Shown: one piece after another, positions 23,486 to 32,885 of the stretch
Layout of the letters: every line of letters starts with the position of its first letter
How positions within the stretch are numbered: position 1 is the first letter of the stretch
Origin: Bacteroidota bacterium
Lineage (GTDB): Bacteria; Bacteroidota; Bacteroidia; Bacteroidales; UBA12077
Length of the DNA stretch: 42,981 bases
Assembly: GCA_020049295.1 (NCBI GenBank)
Contig: JAIFLC010000062.1
Coordinates: 1 to 42,981 of the forward strand
Direction of reading: 5' to 3'
Notes under the pieces: model-generated
What the model was told of the DNA's origin: nothing
What the model saw: only the letters and a program-made list of their open reading frames with translations
The model's database searches: none
Position numbers and translations under genes: made by a program

Positions 23486-24301
23486 TTAATATTGTTCTTT
23501 GTCGTTAGGAAAATCAAGTGTCTTAACATCCTTAATATACGCTTTTACCGAGCCTTTTATTTCTTCAAAAAGATTATGGTAGCGACGCAAAAACCTTGGT
23601 GAAAACTCCTGTGTAATACCCAACATATCATGCAATACAAGTACCTGTCCGTCAACATCGTGACCTGCACCAATACCAATGACAGGTATTTTTAATTCCT
23701 TGGCAACTTTAGCTGCCAATTTTGCTGGAATTTTTTCTAGTACAAGAGCGAAACAACCTGCTTCTTCGAGAAGATGAGCATCTTCGATTAATTTTTTTGC
23801 CTCAGCATCTTCTCTTGCACGAACAACATAAGTTCCAAATTTATGTATAGACTGGGGTGTTAAACCTAAATGTCCCATAACAGGAATCCCTGCTGACAAT
23901 ATACGTTGAACAGATTCAAGAATCTCTTTGCCTCCTTCTAATTTTACTGAATGCCCTCCTGTTTCCTTCATAATACGAATTGCACTGGTCAAAGCCTCTT
24001 TTGAGTTACCCTGATATGATCCAAAAGGTAAATCGACTACTACCAACGCCCTGCTAACTCCACGCACAACTGACTTTGCATGGTAAATCATTTCGTCCAT
24101 TGTAATTGGTAGAGTAGTTTCATTGCCTGCCATAACATTTGATGCTGAGTCGCCTACAAGGATTATATCAATCTCAGATTGATCAAGAATTCTGGCCATA
24201 GAATAATCATAAGCGGTGAGCATTGCAATTTTTTCACCACGAAGTTTCATCTCATATAAAACATGAGTTGTAACTCTTTTAATCACCTGATGAACTGACA
24301 T
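23486..24301 (-). CDS. panB: 3-methyl-2-oxobutanoate hydroxymethyltransferase
   Basis: The first committed enzyme of pantothenate synthesis: adds a hydroxymethyl group from methylene-THF to 2-oxoisovalerate to give ketopantoate. Signature segments include '[14 protein letters not shown]', '[23 protein letters not shown]' (metal-binding Asp), '[11 protein letters not shown]', 'VKLEGG', '[12 protein letters not shown]' and '[20 protein letters not shown]'. Normal length at 271 residues. panC and panD are not in the window. Confidence 0.97.
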   Translation of the reverse strand: MSVHQVIKRVTTHVLYEMKLRGEKIAMLTAYDYSMARILDQSEIDIILVGDSASNVMAGNETTLPITMDEMIYHAKSVVRGVSRALVVVDLPFGSYQGNSKEALTSAIRIMKETGGHSVKLEGGKEILESVQRILSAGIPVMGHLGLTPQSIHKFGTYVVRAREDAEAKKLIEDAHLLEEAGCFALVLEKIPAKLAAKVAKELKIPVIGIGAGHDVDGQVLVLHDMLGITQEFSPRFLRRYHNLFEEIKGSVKAYIKDVKTLDFPNDKEQY

Positions 24302-24335
24302 ATCTTTTTGTTTTTAGTTACAATTAGCAAAACTA

Positions 24336-24343
24336 CAAATATA
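24336..24343 (-). promoter_or_regulatory. Putative -7 promoter element for panB (TATATTTG)
   Basis: Minus-strand TATATTTG is a full match to TAnnTTTG, 35 bp before the panB ATG. It lies in the 265-bp divergent spacer shared with dnaK. Confidence 0.45.
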
Positions 24344-24566
24344 ATATATGAATTGTTTAATTATTTAAACATTCTTTATTCTACCTGATAATGGTTAATC
24401 ATAAAGTCTGTCTTTTTGTCACCCTAAAGATGCCAAGAACGTTTCTTTTTAAAAAAAGATTGTGTCATTATAGCATATTTGGGATAATATTTTTAAATGG
24501 CATAATGATTGATTAAAATAAAATACAACTAAAATATAAAATTAACATACAATAAAATATATTAAA

Positions 24567-26474
24567 ATGGCAAAAATAATTGGAATAGATTTAGGTACAA
24601 CAAACTCGTGCGTTGCCGTAATGGAAGGTAATGAACCAGTTGTAATCCCCAATAACGAAGGACGCAGAACAACACCTTCGGTAGTTGCTTTTGTTGAAAA
24701 CGGTGAACGAAAAATTGGCGACCCAGCTAAACGTCAGGCAATTACAAATTCAACAAAAACTGTTTCATCTATTAAACGATTTATGGGTGAAACGTTCGAT
24801 AAAATTCAGAAAGAAATGAACCGAGTATCCTTTAAAGTAGTTAAAGGTGACAATAATACTCCACGTGTTCAGATTGATGACAGACAATACTCACCACAAG
24901 AGATTTCGGCCATGGTACTTCAGAAAATGAAAAAAACAGCCGAAGATTATCTTGGACATGAAGTTACTGAAGCTGTTATTACAGTTCCTGCATATTTTAA
25001 TGATTCTCAACGTCAGGCTACCAAAGAAGCTGGCGAAATTGCTGGCTTAAAAGTTAAACGTATTATAAATGAGCCTACTGCTGCAGCATTAGCTTATGGA
25101 TTAGACAAAAAGAACCGAGAAATAAAAGTAGCCGTATTTGACCTTGGTGGTGGAACATTTGATATTTCGATTCTTGAATTAGGTGATGGCGTTTTTGAAG
25201 TTAAATCAACAAATGGTGATACACATCTTGGTGGCGATGACTTTGATGAAGTAATTATTAACTGGCTTGCAGAAGAATTTAAAAACGAAGAACGCATTGA
25301 TTTAAGAAAAGACCCAATGGCTCTTCAACGTTTAAAAGAAGCTGCAGAAAAAGCTAAAATAGAATTGTCTAGTGCAACATCGACAGAAATAAATCTACCT
25401 TATATTATGCCTGTTGATGGAATTCCAAAACATCTTGTTAAAACTCTTACAAGAGCAAAGTTTGAGCAATTAGCTGATCATTTAATTCAGGCAACATTAG
25501 AACCATGCCGTAAAGCTCTTAAAGACTCCGGTTATCAAACAAAAGAAATAGATGAGGTAATTCTTGTTGGTGGTTCAACACGTATTCCTGCTATCCAAGA
25601 TATCGTTGAGAAATTCTTTAATAGAAAACCTTCAAAAGGAGTAAATCCTGATGAAGTAGTTGCTGTTGGAGCTGCTATTCAAGGTGGTGTTTTAACAGGT
25701 GAAGTAAAAGATGTTCTTTTACTTGATGTTACTCCACTTTCATTAGGTATTGAAACAATGGGTGGTGTTTTTACCAAATTAATTGAATCAAATACAACCA
25801 TACCAACAAAAAAATCAGAAACTTTTACTACCGCTGCTGATAACCAACCAACAGTTGAAATCCATGTATTACAGGGAGAAAGACCTATGGCTAGTGGTAA
25901 TAAAACAATCGGCAGATTCCATTTAGATGGACTTCCACCTGCCCCAAGAGGTATTCCACAGGTTGAAGTTATTTTTGATATTGATGCAAATGGTATTATC
26001 CATGTAACTGCAAAAGATAAGGCAACAAATAAAGAGCAAAGTATCAGAATCGAATCATCATCTGGTTTAACTGATGATGAAATAAAGAGAATGAGAGAAG
26101 AAGCAAAAGCTAACGAAGAAACTGATAAAAAAGAACGTGAACGAGTTGATAAACTGAATACAGCTGACAGCTTGATTTTCTCAACTGAAAAACAATTAAA
26201 AGAATTTGGTGACAAATTATCATCAGATAAAAAAGCTGCTATCGAAAAAGCTTTAGCTGATCTTAAAGAAGCACACAAATCGCAAGATCTCGCTGCTGTC
26301 GAAGCAAAGACACAAGAGCTTAACCAGGCATGGCAAGTTGCTTCAGAAGAAATGTATAAAGCAAGTCAACAAGCAGGTGCTCAGCAGAATCCAAATCAGG
26401 AACCTCAACAGCAATCATCAGACAAGAAAGCTGATGGAGAGGTTACAGATGTTGACTTTGAAGAAGTAAAATAA
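24567..26474 (+). CDS. dnaK: Chaperone DnaK (Hsp70)
   Basis: The 635-residue ATP-dependent chaperone. The nucleotide-binding domain starts with '[18 protein letters not shown]' and contains '[14 protein letters not shown]' and '[14 protein letters not shown]'. The linker '[15 protein letters not shown]' leads to the substrate-binding beta domain, the helical lid, and a Gln-rich tail ending in the conserved '[11 protein letters not shown]'. No grpE or dnaJ is adjacent, which is common in Bacteroidota. I see no CIRCE operator (TTAGCACTC-N9-GAGTGCTAA) in the 265-bp upstream spacer, so HrcA control is not supported by this sequence. A strong terminator follows. Confidence 0.98.
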   Translation: MAKIIGIDLGTTNSCVAVMEGNEPVVIPNNEGRRTTPSVVAFVENGERKIGDPAKRQAITNSTKTVSSIKRFMGETFDKIQKEMNRVSFKVVKGDNNTPRVQIDDRQYSPQEISAMVLQKMKKTAEDYLGHEVTEAVITVPAYFNDSQRQATKEAGEIAGLKVKRIINEPTAAALAYGLDKKNREIKVAVFDLGGGTFDISILELGDGVFEVKSTNGDTHLGGDDFDEVIINWLAEEFKNEERIDLRKDPMALQRLKEAAEKAKIELSSATSTEINLPYIMPVDGIPKHLVKTLTRAKFEQLADHLIQATLEPCRKALKDSGYQTKEIDEVILVGGSTRIPAIQDIVEKFFNRKPSKGVNPDEVVAVGAAIQGGVLTGEVKDVLLLDVTPLSLGIETMGGVFTKLIESNTTIPTKKSETFTTAADNQPTVEIHVLQGERPMASGNKTIGRFHLDGLPPAPRGIPQVEVIFDIDANGIIHVTAKDKATNKEQSIRIESSSGLTDDEIKRMREEAKANEETDKKERERVDKLNTADSLIFSTEKQLKEFGDKLSSDKKAAIEKALADLKEAHKSQDLAAVEAKTQELNQAWQVASEEMYKASQQAGAQQNPNQEPQQQSSDKKADGEVTDVDFEEVK

Positions 26475-26493
26475 GCATAACTCTAAATACGTT

Positions 26494-26529
26494 AAAAGGC
26501 TGTCCTGTTAAAAAATAGGACAGCCTTTT
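26494..26529 (+). terminator. Rho-independent terminator of dnaK
   Basis: A perfect 13-bp stem (aaaaggctgtcct / aggacagcctttt) with a 10-base loop and T-run, 19 bp after the dnaK stop. Confidence 0.93.
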
Positions 26530-26574
26530 TATTAACATTAAGCATCACACTAAATGATCATTTCAAATAATTCT

Positions 26575-26582
26575 TACATTTG
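26575..26582 (+). promoter_or_regulatory. Putative -7 promoter element for the YwqK-like gene (TACATTTG)
   Basis: A full TAnnTTTG match 9 bp before the ATG at 26592. With a start site a few bases downstream, the leader would be almost absent. It opens the YwqK-like/subtilase/xseA run. Confidence 0.45.
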
Positions 26583-26591
26583 TAAAAAACC

Positions 26592-27395
26592 ATGAATATG
26601 AAAAAAGTTTTCTTTTTAATTTTTATAATAAGTATATCAACTTTTGCTTATAGTCAAACAAATGATACTCTTTTTAATCAGACAGATTCAGAAGGATTAA
26701 AACAAGGCTATTGGAAGAAAAACTACCCTGTAGGAGGATTACAGTATACAGGATTTTTCAAAAATAATAATCCTATAGGTGAGTTTAAAAGATATGACCG
26801 CGAAGGGAACCTGATTGCTGCTATGTATTATTCAGAGAACTCAACCAAGGTTTTTACTAAGCTATATTATCCAAATAAGCAAATTCAAGCTGAAGGTTAC
26901 TACATAAACCGAATAAAAGACAGTACATGGACTTTTTATTCCGAAACAGGAATTCTTATAAGTACTCTAAATTTTATTATGGATAAAAAGCACGGTTTAG
27001 AAACAAGATTTTATGATAATGGAAACATTTTTGAAAAACTTGAATGGGAAAATGGACTACAAAATGGAACCACCATAAGATATTATGATAATGGAAGTGT
27101 CATGATTAGGGCAACTTATTCAAAAGGCAATCTCCATGGCTCATACAGCTCCTTTAGTAGTAACGAAAAACCTCTATACTTTGGTCAGTATGTAAACAAC
27201 CGACGTGAGGGCAAGTGGTTTATTTATGATGAATCTGGAAAAGTTAAAAGCGAAATAAACTACACAAAAGGTATTGCCGATAACCAAGAAGAATTAGATA
27301 AAATTGAACAGGAAGAACTTGATTTACTTGAAAAAAACAAAGGTAAATTTGTTGATCCTCTTGAAAAGATTTACAATAATAATCCACCAATGTAA
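26592..27395 (+). CDS. Secreted YwqK/MORN-repeat protein
   Basis: 267 residues with a signal peptide (about 1-21) and repeated beta-hairpin units of the MORN/YwqK type ('G...YY.NG....', e.g. 'YYDNGSVMIRATYSKGNLHG', 'GKWFIYDESGKVKSEINY') from about 30 to 230, then an acidic coiled C-terminal tail. Many homologues are annotated 'YwqK-family antitoxin', but no toxin gene is adjacent and it is exported, so an antitoxin role is not supported. It lies 16 bp before the subtilase gene. Probably an envelope protein of unknown role. Confidence 0.85.
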   Translation: MNMKKVFFLIFIISISTFAYSQTNDTLFNQTDSEGLKQGYWKKNYPVGGLQYTGFFKNNNPIGEFKRYDREGNLIAAMYYSENSTKVFTKLYYPNKQIQAEGYYINRIKDSTWTFYSETGILISTLNFIMDKKHGLETRFYDNGNIFEKLEWENGLQNGTTIRYYDNGSVMIRATYSKGNLHGSYSSFSSNEKPLYFGQYVNNRREGKWFIYDESGKVKSEINYTKGIADNQEELDKIEQEELDLLEKNKGKFVDPLEKIYNNNPPM

Positions 27396-27411
27396 TAGAT
27401 CATCTTAAAAA

Positions 27412-29049
27412 ATGCAAAAAATAATTGAATTAGTAATCTTTTTGTTAATTGTTTCATTTCAACTGGAAGCACAGGTGGCTCCAAATAAATATCGTATCTA
27501 TTTTATTGACAAAAACAATACTGATTTTACTATTGATCATCCCGAGGAATTTCTTTCGGAAAAAGCCATAATTAGAAGAGTAAAGCAGAATATTCAAATA
27601 GTTGAAAATGACTTACCCGTTTCTGATTATTATATTGATAGTTTGAAAAGCCTCGGAATAACCGTTTTAAATACATCAAAATGGTTAAATACTGCAACGA
27701 TTTATACAACAAATCAAACCCTTTTGGATACGTTGCATAAAATCAGTTTTATTAAATCAATAAAATCCGCAAAAAATAATACCATTAAAGATCATCAATT
27801 AATAAAATTAAGCCCATTGTTATCAAAAACTTACAGTTTATTTGATTACGGTGAATCTGGAAAACAAATTAGCCTGCATAATGGACATGTTTTACATGAG
27901 AATGGGTATTTAGGACAAGGAATTACTATAGCTGTTATTGATGCTGGTTTTTATAATACAGATATTTTACCAGCTTTTGATAGTTTATTTGCTAATGATC
28001 AGATTTTGGAAACATATGATTTTGTATCAAAAAACACTTCTGTTTTTGAGGATCATAATCATGGAATGTCAGTTTTATCAATCATCGGAGGTAATATTCC
28101 AGGTAAACTAATAGGATCGGCACCAAAAGCCAACTTTCTTTTATTGAGGTCCGAAGATGCATCGTCTGAATATTCCATCGAAGAAGATAATTGGGCTGCT
28201 GCAGCTGAGTATGCTGATAGTGCCGGAGCCGATATAATAAATACCTCATTGGGATACACTGTTTTTGATGATCCAGATCAAAACTACGAATATAATGATA
28301 TGGATGGAAACACAACCTTTATTACACAAGCAGCTGATATTGCAGCATCTAAAGGAATACTAGTAATCGTAAGTGCTGGAAACGAAGGTAATAGCGCTTG
28401 GAAATATATTTCGGCACCTGCAGATGCAGATAGTGTTTTAGCAGTTGGTGCTATTAATGAATTTGCAGATTATGTTAGTTTTAGCAGTCAGGGACCAACA
28501 TCTGATGGCCGAATAAAACCAAACGTAGTTGCAATGGGTTATCAAACTGTAATACAAGATGTTTCGGGACAAGTTATAGTAGGAAATGGAACATCATTCT
28601 CTGCCCCAGTAATAACAGGTTTATCGGCATGCTTATGGCAGTCATTACCTAATATGACCAATATGGAGATAATTGACCGAATTCAACAAAGCTCTCACCA
28701 ATATTCGCATCCAGATAACATGTTAGGTTACGGCATTCCTGATTTTGCAAGAGCAGCTAATATTTCTAATTTAAATCAGGACAATAAAAACATTAACTTC
28801 CTAATTAAAGCATTTCCAAATCCATTTACAGATCAGTTTTCAATTTATTTAGATTCTCAGAACCCCCAGTTCTATCTTAAAAAAATTGAAATATTTAATC
28901 TGTTGGGTGAGAAAGTATATCAAAAAGAATTGATTGAAAATAATAATGAAATAATTATTGATAGAATAGAAAATCTTCCCAGCGGTTTATATATTGTTAC
29001 AATAATTACTGACAGAAGCATTCATCAAATAAGGGTTTCAAAAATTTAA
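27412..29049 (+). CDS. Secreted S8 subtilisin-like serine protease with T9SS sorting domain
   Basis: 545 residues: a signal peptide (about 1-21), a prodomain-like region (about 25-130), and a peptidase S8 domain (about 165-440) with the triad Asp177 (VIDAGF), His217 (HNHGMS) and Ser395 (GTSFSAP) plus oxyanion Asn324 (SAGNEG). The C-terminal about 75 residues form a type-A T9SS sorting domain ('FPNPFTDQFSIYL', 'GEKVYQKEL', 'LPSGLYIVTI'), so it is predicted to be exported across the outer membrane. Substrate unknown. It sits 16 bp after the YwqK-like gene and 10 bp before xseA. Confidence 0.95.
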   Translation: MQKIIELVIFLLIVSFQLEAQVAPNKYRIYFIDKNNTDFTIDHPEEFLSEKAIIRRVKQNIQIVENDLPVSDYYIDSLKSLGITVLNTSKWLNTATIYTTNQTLLDTLHKISFIKSIKSAKNNTIKDHQLIKLSPLLSKTYSLFDYGESGKQISLHNGHVLHENGYLGQGITIAVIDAGFYNTDILPAFDSLFANDQILETYDFVSKNTSVFEDHNHGMSVLSIIGGNIPGKLIGSAPKANFLLLRSEDASSEYSIEEDNWAAAAEYADSAGADIINTSLGYTVFDDPDQNYEYNDMDGNTTFITQAADIAASKGILVIVSAGNEGNSAWKYISAPADADSVLAVGAINEFADYVSFSSQGPTSDGRIKPNVVAMGYQTVIQDVSGQVIVGNGTSFSAPVITGLSACLWQSLPNMTNMEIIDRIQQSSHQYSHPDNMLGYGIPDFARAANISNLNQDNKNINFLIKAFPNPFTDQFSIYLDSQNPQFYLKKIEIFNLLGEKVYQKELIENNNEIIIDRIENLPSGLYIVTIITDRSIHQIRVSKI

Positions 29050-29059
29050 TAACCATTTA

Positions 29060-30424
29060 ATGGAGCAATCGGTAAGTCTACTTGAGCTAAACCATAAAAT
29101 CCAGGAGATAATTAAACAAGGTTTACCCGATTCATTTTGGATAGTAGCCGAAATAAGTGAACTTAAGATTAACAGAAGTGGGCACTGCTACTTAGAACTA
29201 ATAGAAAAAGACATTATTAATGAGAATATTATTGCTCGTTGTCGTGCAACCATCTGGGCATTCACATTTAGAATGGTAAAACCCTATTTTGAAAGCATTA
29301 CATCACAAGAGCTAGCGCCAGGTTTAAAAATTCTTTTTCGAGCAAAAGTTGAATTTCATGAGTTGTATGGGTTAAGTCTTAATGTTATTGATATTGATCC
29401 AAATTATACTCTTGGTGATTTAGCTAAAAAAAGAGCCGAAACAATTAAGATGCTTGAGGCTGAAGGTGTGATAAACATGAATAAAGAGATTGAATTACCT
29501 CTTGTTATTCAGCGTATTGCAATAATCTCGTCAGAATCAGCTGCAGGGTATCAGGATTTTATTACTCAACTCAAAAATAATAATTCAGGTTTTGTTTATT
29601 ATGTAAAGCTTTTCCCTTCGATAATGCAAGGGTTGCAAGCAGAAAAGTCAATTATAAAATCCCTTGAAAAAATTTACACATACGAAAATTATTTTGATGT
29701 TGTTGTAATTATTCGCGGTGGAGGGTCGCAGGCCGATTTAAATTGCTTTAATGGTTATAATCTGGCATCGCATGTAGCTCAGTTTCCTATTCCAGTGTTC
29801 ACAGGTATTGGGCATGATAAAGATGAATCGGTGGTTGATATTGTTGCAAACACTAAACTAAAAACACCTACTGCAGTTGCTGAATTTATCATTTTAAAAA
29901 CAACTGAATTTGAGAGTTATTTAACCGATTTAGGTCATTCTGTTTTCGAGGTATTAAATGAATTCATCATTCAACAAAATAATAGTTTAAATCAATTTAT
30001 TGGAATTTTTAGTCCACATACCAAAAACTTGTTATTAAAAGAAAACCACAAATTAAAATTGCTGAATAACAATATAAAATCCAGTATCCTTAGTGCTATA
30101 AAAGATAATAAAACTGAGATAAGTAAACTTGTGCACAAAACACATTTAGAAACAAACGAAATATTTATTACTCAAAAAGAACAAGTTAACCAATTAAATC
30201 AGAAAAAAACTCAATATTCTAAAACCTTTTTGCGATCAATTAAGTATAAGTTTCGTTTATTAGAGAGTAACCTGAGATTATTAAATCCTGATAACATTTT
30301 AAAAAGAGGGTTTACCATTACCAGTTTTGAGGGGGAAATAGTTAAAGATCCTAAAATCTTAAATACCGATGATATTATAACTACTACTTTCTATAAAGGG
30401 AAAATTAAGAGTAAGGTTAAATAA
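29060..30424 (+). CDS. xseA: Exodeoxyribonuclease VII large subunit
   Basis: 454 residues. XseA pairs with several XseB subunits to degrade single-stranded DNA. The N-terminal OB-fold (about 1-100) precedes the catalytic domain with 'IAIISSESAAGYQDF', 'VVVIIRGGGSQADLNCFN' and 'PVFTGIGHDKDESVVDIVANTKLKTPTAVAEF'. A long coiled-coil region (about 310-415) for XseB binding follows, then the C-terminal 'LKRGFTITSF' segment. It starts 10 bp after the subtilase gene. Its partner xseB is displaced about 5.4 kb downstream by two histidine kinase genes. Confidence 0.96.
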   Translation: MEQSVSLLELNHKIQEIIKQGLPDSFWIVAEISELKINRSGHCYLELIEKDIINENIIARCRATIWAFTFRMVKPYFESITSQELAPGLKILFRAKVEFHELYGLSLNVIDIDPNYTLGDLAKKRAETIKMLEAEGVINMNKEIELPLVIQRIAIISSESAAGYQDFITQLKNNNSGFVYYVKLFPSIMQGLQAEKSIIKSLEKIYTYENYFDVVVIIRGGGSQADLNCFNGYNLASHVAQFPIPVFTGIGHDKDESVVDIVANTKLKTPTAVAEFIILKTTEFESYLTDLGHSVFEVLNEFIIQQNNSLNQFIGIFSPHTKNLLLKENHKLKLLNNNIKSSILSAIKDNKTEISKLVHKTHLETNEIFITQKEQVNQLNQKKTQYSKTFLRSIKYKFRLLESNLRLLNPDNILKRGFTITSFEGEIVKDPKILNTDDIITTTFYKGKIKSKVK

Positions 30425-30525
30425 ACGAATACCAGAATAAACTAAATTTTGCTTTTATTATTGAACCACTTTTATTTTTTGCATTTAATTAGTATATTGA
30501 TTCGATTATCATAACAAGATTTTTT

Positions 30526-32829
30526 ATGTCAACCTATAAATTATTGCTTTTAACGATATTCCTATTCGTTCTTTTTCAAAGTACTGTAGTTGCCCAAGAT
30601 GACCGTCGAATAATAGATAGTTTAGTACATGAATTAAGGAATGTTACCGAAAACGAAAAAATAGCCATTCTTAATGAATTATCGAAGTTATATTGGAATT
30701 ATTCACTTGATAGCAGTTTCTACTATGCCAACGAAGCACTTAGCCTTGCTCATATTGTGCAGGATAAAAAAGGATTATCAGACTCTTATAATCGAATAGC
30801 CAATGTTTATTATTTTCAGGGAAAACATGAAAAGGCACTTGAGTTTTATGAAAAATCATTAGTGATACGTAAACAAACAGACGACATTAATGGTATCGCC
30901 AGTATTTATAATAATATGGCTATCTTATACTCAAATAAGGCTGAATATGAAAAAACCTTAGAATTGTATAACGAAGCTTTAAATTTAAGCATTTCAACCG
31001 GTGATAAGTTTAATACAGCTTCCTACTATAGTTCAATTGCTGGCACATATGTGAATATGGAAAATAGTAGAAAAGCACTGGAATACTATTTTAAGTCATT
31101 AGAAATTACAAAAGAATTAGGAGAAGAGAAAGCCCTTGCGCGAATTTACAGAAGCATTGGAAATGTATATAGTGATATTACCAGTTGGGATATGGCATTA
31201 AATTATTTTTTAGATGCCTTGGAAATTTACAAAAAGAACAATGATCAAAATGGTTTATCAGCAATGTATAATAATATTGGTATTATTTATCAAAATAATA
31301 AAGACAAAGATAAAGCATTGGTTTATTTCCAAAAATCACTTGAAATCGAAATTAGCATAAATAATGAAGAAGGCCAAGCATCTGCTTATAATAATATTGG
31401 TACCGTTTACGACGAGCTAGGTAATAAAACAAAAGCGCTGGAATATTATAATAAATCATATGAAATAAATAAAAAATATAATGATGAGGAAGGAATAGCT
31501 ATCTCACTTAACAATATAGGATTGATCTGTATTGATCTTGGAGATTATAAGAAAGCATATAACAATTTAATTCAGTCACTTGAAATTAATAGAAAAAGAA
31601 ACGATACGTACGATATTGCCAATATCAATAATAATTTAGCAAAGCTCTACTTAAGGCAAAAGAAATATGACGAAGCAAAAAATCATTTAGCTACATCAAT
31701 AAAACTAGCCCAACAAGTTGATGGTAAGGATATTTTGCTGGAAGCATATGATTTTCTTTATATCATTTACTCTGAGGAAAACAATTATAAAACAGCTCTT
31801 AAGTATTATAAACTATATGCTGAAATGGGTGATAGCTTGTACTCTAAGGAAGCAAATAATCGTATTGCCGAAACAAGAATAAAATATGAAACCGAAAATA
31901 TAGAATCCGAAAACGAATTATTACGAAAAAATAACGAAATACATTTGCTTCAGCTTAAGCGTCAAAAGAACTTACAGCGTTACTGGATTGGATTAACTAT
32001 ACTTATTCTGGCATTGGCAATATTAGGATTTAGTCAGGTACGACTTAAAAAGAAAACAAATAACTTGCTTGAGTCGAAAAATAATCAATTAAAAGATGCT
32101 AATGATAAACTATCTTCGTCAGAAAAAAATTTAAAAGAATTAAATGCAACCAAAGATAAGTTTTTCTCAATTATTGCTCACGATTTGAAAAATCCGTTTC
32201 AGGCATTGCTTGGATTTTCGGAGACCTTGTACACACGACATAATGAACTTACTGACAAAGAAATTAAGGAGTACAGTAAAATAATTTATGAATCATCGCA
32301 AAATCTTTTTAACCTGTTGGGGAATTTACTGCAGTGGTCAAAATCGCAGCTTGGGAATATTAAAGTATCGCCTGAAAAAATAAATCTGTCAGATATTTAT
32401 GATGAGGCAACCTCATTACTAACCTTAACTGCTGAAAAAAAGAATATAAAACTTCAGAATAATATTCCAGATAACTTTTTAGTTTTTGCCGATAAACATA
32501 TTGTATCAACAGTATTAAGAAATCTTGTAAATAACGCTGTAAAGTTTACTAATAAGGGAGGAGAAATAACCACATTTGCAGAAATAAAAAACAACGAAGC
32601 TATTATTGCTGTTTCAGATAATGGAATAGGAATAAAACCCGAAAATATTGATAAGTTATTTAAAATCGACTATAGCTACTCAACCAAAGGTACAGAAAAT
32701 GAGCAAGGTACTGGATTAGGATTAATTCTATGTAAAGAGCTTATTGAAGAAAATAATGGCCGAATATGGTGTGAAAGCACTTATGGAAAAGGGAGTAGCT
32801 TTTATTTTACATTGCCTGTAATCGAATAA
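30526..32829 (+). CDS. TPR-domain sensor histidine kinase (first of a tandem pair)
   Basis: 767 residues: a signal peptide (about 1-24), about ten TPR repeats (about 45-440) predicted to be periplasmic, a short coiled coil, one membrane helix (about 487-505), a second coiled coil, then HisKA with His552 in 'FFSIIAHDLKNPFQ' and an HATPase domain with 'LRNLVNNAVKFT' (N box), 'DNGIGI' (G1) and 'GTGLGLILCKELIE' (G2). All ATP-binding boxes are intact. There is no receiver or output domain and no response regulator gene beside it. It shares architecture and much of its sequence pattern with the next gene, implying duplication. Confidence 0.95.
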   Translation: MSTYKLLLLTIFLFVLFQSTVVAQDDRRIIDSLVHELRNVTENEKIAILNELSKLYWNYSLDSSFYYANEALSLAHIVQDKKGLSDSYNRIANVYYFQGKHEKALEFYEKSLVIRKQTDDINGIASIYNNMAILYSNKAEYEKTLELYNEALNLSISTGDKFNTASYYSSIAGTYVNMENSRKALEYYFKSLEITKELGEEKALARIYRSIGNVYSDITSWDMALNYFLDALEIYKKNNDQNGLSAMYNNIGIIYQNNKDKDKALVYFQKSLEIEISINNEEGQASAYNNIGTVYDELGNKTKALEYYNKSYEINKKYNDEEGIAISLNNIGLICIDLGDYKKAYNNLIQSLEINRKRNDTYDIANINNNLAKLYLRQKKYDEAKNHLATSIKLAQQVDGKDILLEAYDFLYIIYSEENNYKTALKYYKLYAEMGDSLYSKEANNRIAETRIKYETENIESENELLRKNNEIHLLQLKRQKNLQRYWIGLTILILALAILGFSQVRLKKKTNNLLESKNNQLKDANDKLSSSEKNLKELNATKDKFFSIIAHDLKNPFQALLGFSETLYTRHNELTDKEIKEYSKIIYESSQNLFNLLGNLLQWSKSQLGNIKVSPEKINLSDIYDEATSLLTLTAEKKNIKLQNNIPDNFLVFADKHIVSTVLRNLVNNAVKFTNKGGEITTFAEIKNNEAIIAVSDNGIGIKPENIDKLFKIDYSYSTKGTENEQGTGLGLILCKELIEENNGRIWCESTYGKGSSFYFTLPVIE

Positions 32830-32851
32830 GCATTATTTTATAATTTTTTGT

Positions 32852-32881
32852 TTTGGTAATTCAACGTAATTACTATCTTTA
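32852..32881 (+). promoter_or_regulatory. Possible complete promoter for the second TPR kinase (TTTG-N18-TATCTTTA)
   Basis: TTTG at 32852-32855 and TATCTTTA at 32874-32881 have 18-bp spacing, close to the Bacteroidota -33/-7 arrangement (consensus TTTG ... TAnnTTTG). The -7 box lies only 4 bp before the chosen ATG at 32886, so any transcript would have almost no leader. It suggests the second kinase can be transcribed separately. Confidence 0.35.
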
Positions 32882-32885
32882 TTTT

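Noticed and set aside
24302-24566. CIRCE/HrcA operator upstream of dnaK
   Set aside because: No TTAGCACTC-N9-GAGTGCTAA-like inverted repeat in the 265-bp spacer; only AT-rich sequence.
25679-26278. 199-codon open frame antisense to dnaK
   Set aside because: Antisense frames are common in dnaK because of its codon bias; composition is Ser/Phe-rich low complexity with no domain.
26592-27395. Toxin-antitoxin system suggested by the 'YwqK antitoxin' family name
   Set aside because: No partner toxin gene is adjacent and the protein has a signal peptide; MORN-like repeats explain the similarity.
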